Origin: a bacterium D16-50
GTDB lineage: Bacteria > Bacillota > Clostridia > Lachnospirales > Lachnospiraceae
Assembly: GCA_003612485.1 (NCBI GenBank)
Contig: RAZA01000002.1
Coordinates: forward strand, 227,387-291,386
Direction: 5' to 3'
DNA length: 64,000 bases
The position numbers and the translations under genes are program-made. Shown here one piece after another: positions 45,073 through 53,786 of this stretch. The first letter of the stretch is position 1. Each line of letters opens with the position of its first letter. The notes under the pieces are model-generated. The model did not search any database, was not told where the DNA came from, and saw only the letters and a program-made list of their open reading frames with translations.

Positions 45073-46719
45073 TCATGCCCTGCGGATCTCAAAGCGTCTC
45101 TCTGCCGCCTGAATCATGTTCTGTCTATGCGCCACCACAAGAACCAGTTTATTCTCCCGCAGTTTTTCCAGCGACTCTATTACAACATTTTCCTTTTCCT
45201 GATCCAGCGCTGATGTCCCTTCGTCCATGATCAGAATCGGCGCCTTTTTCAAAAAGGCCCTTGCCACCGAAATCCTCTGCTTTTCACCGCCGGAAAGATT
45301 ACCGCCGCCTTCCTCCAGCACCGTATCATACTTTTCCTCCAGCTGTTCAATAAAATCCTCCGCCCCTGCGGCCCTTGCGGCCTCCCGCATCTCTTCCTCG
45401 GTAGCGTCAGGATTCCCGTATAAAAGATTGTCCCGGATGCTGCAATGAAACAATTCCGGCTTCTGGCTCACATAAGAAAACAGCTTCCTGAATTCCTCCT
45501 TGCGGTACTCGCCGGCTTTTTTCCCATTGATCAGATATTCTCCCTCATGGTCTGCAAAACCCAGCAGCACATTCAGCAAAGTGCTCTTTCCTGCTCCGCT
45601 TTCTCCCGTAATCGCTATGTAGTCACCTATTCCGGCCTCAAGGTTGATTCCGTCCAAGACCGTTCTGCCCGAATACTTTACGCACACATCTTTGAGTCTT
45701 ATTTCCACGTCCCCCTCAGGAGCCATGTCCTCCCCATAACAGTCTTCCTCGTCCTGAGCATCCAAAATCCCGCAGACTCTGTCCACTCCCGCATACGACT
45801 TGGACAATGCCATAAAGCTGCCGCACACCTGCTCCGCATACCCCACCAGATTCAACGCGAACTGAAACATATAGAACAGACTGCCCACCAGCAATCTCCC
45901 GTCCGCACAGAACAGAGTACCCATGAACAGAACCGCTAAAATGGTTGCCTTTGAAAGCCCGTTTCCCAGCAGGCCTTGCTGCAGATAAAGTCTCCGCTCC
46001 CTCCTCTTTGCAGCGAACCAGCCTTCGGCTTTCTTGTCAAAAATCCTAGCCATAAACGGCTGCAAGCCGTTGGTTCGTATGGTTATTCCCCCCGTCAGCG
46101 CATCGGCAAATACACCATTGATTTCTCCGTTTTGTTCTATCACCTTCGCCATGGCATCCTGCTGTCTGGGACGATACACCAGATTCACTGTCACAATAAG
46201 GATCAGCGACACAAAGCAGAGAAGCCCAAGCTCCCAGCTTTTCAATCCGATGCACACCACTGCCACCACAGACATACAGAAGCTGCTGCAAAGCGATATC
46301 AGTTTTTCCCCCACGAACCCCAGCGCAGTCTCCACGTCCTGATTCAGGTGTACCATCTGCTCTTGTACATTCTCGCCCTGTCCCCTTCCATAGGGGCTCC
46401 TAATCATTTTTCTGAAAAGATCTCTTCTCAGAGAGATTCTCACATGAGAAATCGCCTCCAGAAAGCACCTTTTGTACAACCCTTCAAACACGAACATCAC
46501 AAGCAGAGCTGCCCCAAGTTTTCCCAAACCTGCGAAAAAAAACGCTTTTTCCATCTTTGCCGAAGCATTTATGAAATCTTCCAGCGCCGAAGCGGTCAAC
46601 ACAGAAAAAATGCTCAGCCCCACGATGTCACACAAACTCCCGATCAGCCACTTCAGAAAGACCGGTCTTATGTAACCGGACAATTTCTTCACCGCGCTCT
46701 TGCCCTCGCTCTTTTTCAA
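45073..46719 (-). CDS. ABC exporter half-transporter B2
   Basis: Type IV exporter half (549 residues): six-helix membrane domain (about 1-310) and ATPase domain with Walker A ITGESGAGKSTLLN, signature NLSGGEKQRISVARAF, Walker B ILIMDEGTSALDQE (Gly in place of the usual Pro after DE) and H-loop VVAHRQN. The ATG overlaps the stop of B1 by four bases (ATGA), so the two halves are co-translated and probably form a heterodimer. Substrate is unknown. It is the last gene of the MutS/ABC island and lies upstream of rpsU. Confidence 0.85.
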   Translation of the reverse strand: MKKSEGKSAVKKLSGYIRPVFLKWLIGSLCDIVGLSIFSVLTASALEDFINASAKMEKAFFFAGLGKLGAALLVMFVFEGLYKRCFLEAISHVRISLRRDLFRKMIRSPYGRGQGENVQEQMVHLNQDVETALGFVGEKLISLCSSFCMSVVAVVCIGLKSWELGLLCFVSLILIVTVNLVYRPRQQDAMAKVIEQNGEINGVFADALTGGITIRTNGLQPFMARIFDKKAEGWFAAKRRERRLYLQQGLLGNGLSKATILAVLFMGTLFCADGRLLVGSLFYMFQFALNLVGYAEQVCGSFMALSKSYAGVDRVCGILDAQDEEDCYGEDMAPEGDVEIRLKDVCVKYSGRTVLDGINLEAGIGDYIAITGESGAGKSTLLNVLLGFADHEGEYLINGKKAGEYRKEEFRKLFSYVSQKPELFHCSIRDNLLYGNPDATEEEMREAARAAGAEDFIEQLEEKYDTVLEEGGGNLSGGEKQRISVARAFLKKAPILIMDEGTSALDQEKENVVIESLEKLRENKLVLVVAHRQNMIQAAERRFEIRRA

Positions 46720-48365
46720 ATTATCTCACCCCCGTTCTCAGCGCCGATCTGCCGTACATTTCCGTTCTCAACGCGATATATCCTATCAAAGACCGTTTCA
46801 TCCAAAAGGCTATGCGTAACCATTATTATTGTTTTTCCGTTGTTATTTCTCAGCTGATCCCATACCAGTCTTTCATTCTCATGGTCTAACGCTGAAGTGG
46901 GCTCATCTAACAACAATATATCCGCATCCTGAGCATAGGCCCGGGCAAGACAAATCCTCTGCATTTCTCCGCCTGAGAGCTTCCCTGTCCTGCCGATTAT
47001 TGTGTCGTACTGATCCGGCAGCCTCTCCACAAATTCGCTGATCCCAGCCCGTCTCGCCGCCTCCCGCAGTGAGTCATCGCTCAAAAGGGTATTCTGCCCT
47101 CTTATATTATCCGCTACGCTGGCCTCCAGCAAAAAATTCTCCTGATTCACGTATGCGACCCTTGCGCTCCCTACGTTCAATTCACCCTCCGTAGCTTGAT
47201 AAAGACCTGAGATCAGCTTCAGCAAAGTGCTTTTTCCACTGCCGCTCTCACCTATCACGGCCACCCGTTCTCCCCTGCCAATCAACAGATCCACGTCACG
47301 AAGCACGGGGGCTGCTTCCTCTCCGGAATAGGCAAACGTCACATGGCAAAAAGATATCTCCCCATCTCCATTTGTAATTTTTTCTTCCGTTTCTTTCGGA
47401 AGAACTTCCATCTGCAGAATCTCTTGAATTCTTTTATCAGCATCCTTTTTCTCGGCAGTCTCGAAGATATAATACTGCAGTTTTCCAAGCAAGGATGTGA
47501 TATAGTCCATCAGATAAGTAAAGCTCACGATCTCTCCCACGCTAATTTTTCCGTTCATGGCAAGGAGAGTAGCCCCGCCAAAAATCAGGACATAAGGCAA
47601 AATAAAATTGAGTCCGTCCAGCAAAGTTAGCATCGCCTTCAGATTCGCTATTTTCACGTTCTGTCCGTGCAGCTTGCCGAGTATTCCCCCATACTCCTCT
47701 TCCGAGCTCCCTTCCAGAGCATAGACCTTTACGCTGCATATGTTTTCCAGACGATTCTGAGCATATGTATTCTGCTGATTCTCCAATGTATTTCTTTTTC
47801 CCACCAAGGATTTCGCCGGTATGGAAGTAAACACATTGATCAAGATAATAAGCGGCACACTAAGAAATAAAATCAAAGAAAGCAGCGGGCTGATCCAGAC
47901 ACAGACCGCCAATGCCAGCAAGCCTTTGGTAACAGCCCTTACGAATTCAGGAAATATCTGTTCCTCATAAGACTGTACCGTCCCAAGATTCTGAGTCAGC
48001 TTGGTCAGCATCTCCCCTCTTTTTAGCTTCTCCACATTGGCATACTCCGTATGCATCGTATTGGTCAAAAGTCTTTCCCGGATTCCCATAATGGCTGGTT
48101 CAACGGCGCGGTTCAGCAGATACCGGCTAAAATTGGAAAGCAGATAGTTCATAAGGAACAGCGCAGCCAATAGGCAAAGCCATCCACGCAGTCTGTCTGT
48201 CTGATTCAGAGCCTCCTGAACTACCACACCTGTAAAATACCGCTCCCCCACCTCGAAAATGCCCATCATGATCCAGAGCGGAACAAAGAAAAAGAATATT
48301 TTCCTTTTGTAATATTTCCATTCTATCGTTCTGGACTTCCCTGCTGTTTTGGCCTTCCTTCCCAT
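46716..48365 (-). CDS. ABC exporter half-transporter B1
   Basis: Partner half (549 residues): membrane domain with KYYKRKIFFFFVPLWIMMGIF at the start, ATPase domain with Walker A VIGESGSGKSTLLKLISG, signature KLSGGEMQRICLARAY, Walker B ILLLDEPTSALDHE, and H-loop VTHSLLDE. AGGAGG ten bases before ATG 48365 favours that start over the in-frame ATG at 48389. A promoter at 48551-48580 and a leader of about 180 bases precede it. Confidence 0.85.
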   Translation of the reverse strand: MGRKAKTAGKSRTIEWKYYKRKIFFFFVPLWIMMGIFEVGERYFTGVVVQEALNQTDRLRGWLCLLAALFLMNYLLSNFSRYLLNRAVEPAIMGIRERLLTNTMHTEYANVEKLKRGEMLTKLTQNLGTVQSYEEQIFPEFVRAVTKGLLALAVCVWISPLLSLILFLSVPLIILINVFTSIPAKSLVGKRNTLENQQNTYAQNRLENICSVKVYALEGSSEEEYGGILGKLHGQNVKIANLKAMLTLLDGLNFILPYVLIFGGATLLAMNGKISVGEIVSFTYLMDYITSLLGKLQYYIFETAEKKDADKRIQEILQMEVLPKETEEKITNGDGEISFCHVTFAYSGEEAAPVLRDVDLLIGRGERVAVIGESGSGKSTLLKLISGLYQATEGELNVGSARVAYVNQENFLLEASVADNIRGQNTLLSDDSLREAARRAGISEFVERLPDQYDTIIGRTGKLSGGEMQRICLARAYAQDADILLLDEPTSALDHENERLVWDQLRNNNGKTIIMVTHSLLDETVFDRIYRVENGNVRQIGAENGGEII

Positions 48366-48389
48366 GTTCAATTGCCCTCCTCTGCTCAT

Positions 48390-48533
48390 CTACGTCACCC
48401 CAACAGTCTCCGCCGTTCTCTGATCCGTCACAAAAACTTCTCCCACCTCCCCAACACTTCTCTGACCAATGGCACTACCTCTGTAATTTTTATCTGAACA
48501 CACTGGGGACTTTTTTCTCCCATAACGGTTCAT
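48390..48533 (-). CDS. Possible 47-residue leader peptide of the ABC-B operon
   Basis: An open frame starting MNRYGRKKSPVCSDKNYRGS, ending at TAG 25 bases before the B1 start codon. It covers most of the leader between promoter 48551-48580 and B1, and one cysteine is present. There is no Shine-Dalgarno sequence, and a second overlapping frame (48428-48523, 31 residues) also exists, so coding is not established. It could be a regulatory leader, a small secreted peptide, or noise. Confidence 0.22.
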   Translation of the reverse strand: MNRYGRKKSPVCSDKNYRGSAIGQRSVGEVGEVFVTDQRTAETVGVT

Positions 48534-48550
48534 TTGTACAACTTATTAAC

Positions 48551-48580
48551 AATATACTACATTACTATTTAAAAAAGCAA
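48551..48580 (-). promoter_or_regulatory. Predicted promoter of the ABC-B operon
   Basis: TTGCTT (48575-48580), an 18-base spacer and TATATT (48551-48556) on the minus strand, directly after the end of the second MutS-like gene. Confidence 0.5.
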
Positions 48581-50389
48581 CTACTTCGGAGCAGGAATGA
48601 TCTTATCATATAGATCCAGCCCGAAACTGGTAAGCTCCGGGGCGTGCTGCACCATCTTGAAGGTACGCCTTCCATCCTCCAGACGCTGGGCACAGAAGAA
48701 TTCTACCCGAAAAGGAGGTTCTGCAGACTCCGTTCCTGCCTCCTCTCCTATCCCCGTATCTTCCCCTTTTCCTGCATCTTCTGCTTTTCCTGCACCTTCC
48801 CCTTTTCCTGCACCTTCCCCTTTTCCTGCACCTTCCCCTTTTCCTGCACCTTCCCCTTTTCCTGCCTCCTCTCCCTCTACACGCCGGAACCCTGCCGTGC
48901 CGCTGCATTCCGCATATAGCCTCTGGGCAAAGGTAAGCAGGTGAGTAACCGTCAGAACCTCCACCCCTGCCTCCGTCAGGGCCCTGATCACGTCATAGGC
49001 AATCAGGGAGCCCTCCTTCTCCGTAGTGGAAGCAAAGGATTCATTCAGGAGAACCATGGAATCCCCCTCCAGCCGATCTACGATCTGGCTCATCCGCTTC
49101 AGCTCCTCGTTAAGCCGTCCGCTGTTCATGGCGCTGTCCTCCCGTCTGGTAAAATGAGTGAAGAAGGACGGATAGATACCGCTGGCAAAGCTCTCCGCCG
49201 CCACCGGCAGCCCGCACTGCATCATAATCTGGGCGATGCCGATGCTGCGCAGAAAGGTGGACTTGCCCCCCTGATTGGCCCCGGTCACCACCAGCAGCTG
49301 CCTGCCCTCAATGCAGCAGGTATTGCCCACGGGGTTCGTCCTCTGCTCAATGGCCATCACCAGCTCCTTCAGCTCCTGAAAGCGCAGATTCCCTCTCTCC
49401 CAGACCTGCGGAAAACACCCCTGCACATGAAACCTTTCCATGTAATGCCCCAGATTGATCGCCCCTCTGTAAAATGCCGCCTGAAAATGCAGCTGATCAA
49501 AAAAGGAACTGAAAGCGTCAAAAAACGGCTCGCAGCTGGAAATAATGTAGCAGACAAGCTCATATTCCAGCTTGTCCGCCTGCTCCCGCAGCAATGAACC
49601 CTTCCGAACCGAAAAAGACGCCGTAGTCAATGAACTGAAATAATCCTGCGCCCGCCCCAGAGCACCGCCCGACGGCCGGAATCTTCTGGACTCCGTGGCA
49701 AGGCTGTGCAGACAGAGACCATCCAGCTTCAGCCCGTCTCCGATTCTGCAGCCCAGCACCATTTTGGGCTTACTGACCATCCTCACATTTCCGGCCGTCG
49801 TCTCCTCATGCTCGTTCTCGCTTGCATAAAAGGCCACATCCTTAAGAATCCGCTCCAGACCGGCGCGAAGCTCCTGAGAAAATTCCGCGTCCAGCCTCTC
49901 CTGCAGCCCTTTCAGGCCTCTGGAAAGCAGCCTCTGCCCATGTGCCGCCAGCAATCTGCCAAGCTCCGTCAGACTGCTCACAAACATCTGCAGGACATGA
50001 ATCTTTGTCACCAGACTTCTGGGGGTGGGGCTGCCTATCTTCCCGCTCACCTTGCGCCCCAGTCTGTCCCATTCTCTGAGAATCCGGCCGGAGAGATCAT
50101 ACAGCGCGCAGATAAACTCCTCATTCTGATAACAGTCCCGCAAAATCTCCTGACGGTACAGAATCTCCTCCTCTGTCCTCAGAGGAACCATCATCACCTT
50201 TTTCATGGTATCCTCCAAAAAAACATCCGCCTCCCGCACCAGCTTGATCTTGCCGTCCTCCTTTTCAAACTCCTTTGCCGCTGCCAAAAACAGTGTCTTT
50301 AGCCCCAAATCCTGAATAATGGCTCTGTCATCAGCATAGCGCCCCACATTTGCCCACTCTCTCTCAGGATATAGAAGATATACTTTCAT
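48581..50389 (-). CDS. MutS-like ATPase 2 with repeat insertion
   Basis: A 602-residue protein with a MutS core (lever/clamp helices, about 60-350) and a C-terminal MutS ATPase: Walker A VTGANQGGKSTF (369-378), Walker B SMVLLNESFAS with Asn449-Glu450 in place of the usual Asp-Glu, and VTHLLTFAQ (481-489). The N-terminal mismatch-recognition domain with the Phe-x-Glu motif is absent, and no Smr domain follows as in MutS2. A hydrophilic insertion at about 505-560 is made of six-residue GEGAGK repeats. The ATG overlaps the stop of MutS-like 1 by four bases. Family membership is clear; function in repair is doubtful. Confidence 0.8.
   Translation of the reverse strand: MKVYLLYPEREWANVGRYADDRAIIQDLGLKTLFLAAAKEFEKEDGKIKLVREADVFLEDTMKKVMMVPLRTEEEILYRQEILRDCYQNEEFICALYDLSGRILREWDRLGRKVSGKIGSPTPRSLVTKIHVLQMFVSSLTELGRLLAAHGQRLLSRGLKGLQERLDAEFSQELRAGLERILKDVAFYASENEHEETTAGNVRMVSKPKMVLGCRIGDGLKLDGLCLHSLATESRRFRPSGGALGRAQDYFSSLTTASFSVRKGSLLREQADKLEYELVCYIISSCEPFFDAFSSFFDQLHFQAAFYRGAINLGHYMERFHVQGCFPQVWERGNLRFQELKELVMAIEQRTNPVGNTCCIEGRQLLVVTGANQGGKSTFLRSIGIAQIMMQCGLPVAAESFASGIYPSFFTHFTRREDSAMNSGRLNEELKRMSQIVDRLEGDSMVLLNESFASTTEKEGSLIAYDVIRALTEAGVEVLTVTHLLTFAQRLYAECSGTAGFRRVEGEEAGKGEGAGKGEGAGKGEGAGKGEGAGKAEDAGKGEDTGIGEEAGTESAEPPFRVEFFCAQRLEDGRRTFKMVQHAPELTSFGLDLYDKIIPAPK
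48762..48867. repeat. 18-bp minisatellite inside MutS-like 2
   Basis: About five consecutive copies of an 18-bp unit (plus strand CTTTTCCTGCACCTTCCC, with variants at both ends) encode GEGAGK repeats. Whole-codon unit length means copy-number changes keep the frame. Confidence 0.85.
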
Positions 50390-51969
50390 GACCGCTGCCC
50401 CCCTAACCTTTCCTTAAGCTGATCATAGGTCAGGCCGAACTGTTTCACCTGCCCCAGCGCGTTGGCGTGCTCTGCTGCCGTGCCCCTCTCGATCTCGAAG
50501 CTTTGTATGCCTTCTGCATTCAAAAGGGCCCTTAAGCTCACCACCTGAGGATGGGATCTGGTCAGCTCCCCCAGATGTGTCACATAGATCCCCATACAGC
50601 CTCTGGATAAAAAATGCTCCAGCACACGCTTTCCCATAATGCATGCATCATAGTTCGCGGCAGTGGTAAACAGCTCATTGATCACTACGAAGGCTCCTGA
50701 ACAGGAATCCACCATCATGTCCGCCAGCCGCTCAAGCTCGTCCATCAGCTTTCCCCTTCCCGTCTCGGCGCTCTCTTCCACGGAAAAATGGGTCAGCAAA
50801 TCCGTAAAGCGGTAAACCCTTGCCCGGCGGGCCGGCACCTCCAGTCCCATCTTGGACAGATAGATCAGCTGGCCCAGACTTCTGGCAAAAGTGGTCTTTC
50901 CCCCTTGATTGGGTCCCGTCAGCACAAAAAAGCCCTCCTTGTCCCTATATTCCATGCGGTTGCTAATGACTTTTCTGCCATCCCCCAGACTTGCGCAGGC
51001 CAGCGCCAGATCATACAGTCCGTCCGCGTACATCCCCTTTTGTTCCGCCCCGTTCTGCTCAGCGCCAAGCTGCCCGCTCCCTATGCCGCCAACTCTCTTT
51101 GTCACCTCCGGCACGCAAAACGTAAATCCTCTCTCCTGCAGTTTGCGCTCAAAGCAGCAGAAGGATAGGTAAAATCTAATTTCCGAAGCGAATCTCAGCA
51201 GAACCTCGTCCGCATAAATCTCATATTTCCGATGAAATGTCTCCGCCCTCCGAAAGAAATCCGGGCTCTTTTTCTGAAAGACCCGGAGCAGCTCCTTCTC
51301 CAGCTCCATAAGCTCAGGAACCGTCTCGAAGGGACTCTTCATCCTCTTGTTCTGGCCCGGAAAATTCCTTTCCAGAAAAGCGGCATAGTCTCCTGAAACC
51401 TCCCCCTCCGTGACCATGATTCTATCGTTCTCATAGGTCAGCACCAGCCGAAAGGTTCCCAGCTCCTTTTCCAGTCCTGCCGCCTCCCGGCACATACTGA
51501 CGAATTCCTCTCCGGCAAGGTACTGCCCCAGATACTCCTGAAATTCCAGCATTCCCCGAGAGTCCAGCGCCATGTTCCCCATGGCCTCATAAAGCTGTTC
51601 ATAGGCGCTGCAATAATCATAGATCTCTCTAATATGCCACACCGCCCTCTGAACCTTCTCTTCCACCGCTTCCTTTTTGCCAAAGACCTCCCTTCGGGCA
51701 TTCATCCCCTCCATAAAGCGGCACAGCGCTTCATAGACGCCCTCCCGCCGAACATCGCCATATACTTTTCTGCGATAATCCTCGCACCGGGCATCCGCGG
51801 GAAAATAGGCATAATATTTTCCCACATTCTCGCCCCAGCTCCGGGAAATCATATCTATGATCTGTTCCAGATTCAAATCCGCGAAAAAAGCCGGCCGGCT
51901 GCGCTCCTTATAAGAGCTTTCCACCGGATCCAATATGCTGATGAACCCATTTCCACATTTCCTCTCCAT
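50386..51969 (-). CDS. MutS-like ATPase 1
   Basis: A 527-residue MutS core plus ATPase protein. Walker A LTGPNQGGKTTFARSLG (351-366), Walker B GAFVVINELFTT with Asn431-Glu432 instead of Asp-Glu, and YVTHLGELT (462-470). A coiled-helix core (about 60-340) precedes the ATPase; no mismatch-recognition, connector or Smr domain is seen. The same Q-for-M in the P-loop and N-for-D in Walker B occur in its neighbour, so the two belong to one subfamily and may form a heterodimer. It lies 68 bases downstream of the ABC-A pair. Confidence 0.82.
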   Translation of the reverse strand: MERKCGNGFISILDPVESSYKERSRPAFFADLNLEQIIDMISRSWGENVGKYYAYFPADARCEDYRRKVYGDVRREGVYEALCRFMEGMNARREVFGKKEAVEEKVQRAVWHIREIYDYCSAYEQLYEAMGNMALDSRGMLEFQEYLGQYLAGEEFVSMCREAAGLEKELGTFRLVLTYENDRIMVTEGEVSGDYAAFLERNFPGQNKRMKSPFETVPELMELEKELLRVFQKKSPDFFRRAETFHRKYEIYADEVLLRFASEIRFYLSFCCFERKLQERGFTFCVPEVTKRVGGIGSGQLGAEQNGAEQKGMYADGLYDLALACASLGDGRKVISNRMEYRDKEGFFVLTGPNQGGKTTFARSLGQLIYLSKMGLEVPARRARVYRFTDLLTHFSVEESAETGRGKLMDELERLADMMVDSCSGAFVVINELFTTAANYDACIMGKRVLEHFLSRGCMGIYVTHLGELTRSHPQVVSLRALLNAEGIQSFEIERGTAAEHANALGQVKQFGLTYDQLKERLGGQRS

Positions 51970-52037
51970 AACCGCCCCACTCTCCCCATTATTAAATTCC
52001 GTATTTTATCTCGTGTTTTCATTGTATATGATTAATC

Positions 52038-53786
52038 TTAAGCATACCACTTAGCCTGCTCCCGCCAGATTCTGGCGTATTCTCCGCCCGCCTGCAGAAG
52101 CTCCTCATGCCCGCCGATTTCTGCCACGCGCCCCTCCTTCATCACGATAATTTTGTCCGCCGTCCTGCAGATTCCCACCCGATGGGATATGATGACGGAG
52201 GTCTTGTTCCGTATCATCTCCACAAATTTCGTCAGGATGTGGTATTCCACCAGAGGATCCAAGGCACTGGTGGGCTCGTCCAGAATGATAATGTCACTCT
52301 TCTTCCAAAGGCCTCTGGCGATGGCCACCTTCTGCCACTCTCCGCCGGAAAGCTCCTGCCCTCCGAAGGCCCTGCCCAGCTGGACATGGATCCCTCCCAG
52401 CTTCTGGAGAAACTCCTCCCCCGCCACCTGCACAAGACATTCCTCCATGGCGGCCTCATCCTCCGGCCCTCCCGGATCGCTCAGGCTCACATTCTCTCGG
52501 AGGGAGAAATTGTAGCGCACAAAGTCCTGCGGCACCACCGAAATATGCTCATACAAGCCCTTGCGGTTTAAGTCCACCGTGCTCTGCCCGTCATACAGAA
52601 TCTCCCCCTGACCGGGCAGATATGCCCCCGTCAGCAGTTTAGAGAAGGTTGTCTTGCCGGAGCCGTTCTCGCCTACGATCACCACGTGCTCGCCCTTCCT
52701 GATCTCGCAGCTCATTCCGGCAAGAGCGTCTTCGGAACTGCCGTCATACCGAAACCTCACGTTACAAGCTGTGATCTTCTCTTGAAAAGGCTCGTAGGCC
52801 TGCTGCCCGTCCGTCTCTGTGGGAATGGTAAAATAATCATAATACTCTTCCGTCACATGATACGTATGCATCATGTTGAACAGCATGGCGATAGCCACCT
52901 GATTGCTGCCGTCATATCTGATAAAGGCGGATAAGCAGGCCGCAAAAGCCCCCACAGAGACTTTTCCCGCCGCCATCAGATAGAATGCCACTCCTATATT
53001 GAGAGCAAAAAAGAGATTCAGGATCAATATCCCAAGCATCTGTTTCCTCCGGATATCCAGATCCGTCTCCCGGAATTTCTGCACCTTGATCTCGTTGGCC
53101 TCCCCCCATTTCCCCACCAGATAGTCTCCAAAGCCCATGACACGCATTTCCTTCACGGCTTCCCGATTGGAAAACAGACCTCTCAGATAGCCGCAGCGTC
53201 GCTCCACGGGGCTCATCTCCCTGCGCATGGATGTAAGCCTTTTCTCAAAATACATCTTTAGCACCACCATTGGAATCAGTCCAAGCAGCCCCGTAAAGAT
53301 CAAGACTGGCGAATATCTTCCCATTATGACCAGCATCCCTGCGCATGTGACCAGATTGCCCGTGGCGAGAATCGCCTGCTGGAAAAAATTCAGCTGGCTG
53401 TTCTCCCCCGCGTTAGCCCTATGAAACTTGTCCAGAGTCTCCGGATTTTCCAGCGCCTCCAGACGGATTTTTCCGGAGAAGGCCACCAGTTTGCTGCCAA
53501 AATACTTCTCCCCCTTTACCCCCGCCATCTTAAAATAGGCGCGAAACAAGGAGTTGACCACCGGGGCACAGACCAGACAGCCGCCGTACAGCACAATGGC
53601 CTTCCCCAGACTGCCCCCGTCCGCCCCTGCCGCCGCCTGCTCCAAAATGCCTGCCAGAAGCAAAGGCTCCAGCACCGTCGCCGCCACTCCCACAGTGTTC
53701 AGCACAATAATGGCTGCGAACAGACCGGGAAATGCCTTAAAGCAGTCCCAAAAAATATATCCCATATAACGAAACGCCTTCCTCAT
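52038..53786 (-). CDS. ABC exporter half-transporter A2
   Basis: A 582-residue exporter half with a six-helix membrane domain (about 10-310) and ATPase: Walker A VVIVGENGSGKTTFSKLL, signature ELSGGEWQKVAIARGL, Walker B IIILDEPTSALDPL, H-loop VIISHRVG. The W in the signature (GEWQ) is common in lantibiotic/peptide exporters and MDR relatives. Its ATG overlaps the A1 stop (ATGA). Substrate unknown; a peptide or lipid is plausible. Confidence 0.87.
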   Translation of the reverse strand: MRKAFRYMGYIFWDCFKAFPGLFAAIIVLNTVGVAATVLEPLLLAGILEQAAAGADGGSLGKAIVLYGGCLVCAPVVNSLFRAYFKMAGVKGEKYFGSKLVAFSGKIRLEALENPETLDKFHRANAGENSQLNFFQQAILATGNLVTCAGMLVIMGRYSPVLIFTGLLGLIPMVVLKMYFEKRLTSMRREMSPVERRCGYLRGLFSNREAVKEMRVMGFGDYLVGKWGEANEIKVQKFRETDLDIRRKQMLGILILNLFFALNIGVAFYLMAAGKVSVGAFAACLSAFIRYDGSNQVAIAMLFNMMHTYHVTEEYYDYFTIPTETDGQQAYEPFQEKITACNVRFRYDGSSEDALAGMSCEIRKGEHVVIVGENGSGKTTFSKLLTGAYLPGQGEILYDGQSTVDLNRKGLYEHISVVPQDFVRYNFSLRENVSLSDPGGPEDEAAMEECLVQVAGEEFLQKLGGIHVQLGRAFGGQELSGGEWQKVAIARGLWKKSDIIILDEPTSALDPLVEYHILTKFVEMIRNKTSVIISHRVGICRTADKIIVMKEGRVAEIGGHEELLQAGGEYARIWREQAKWYA

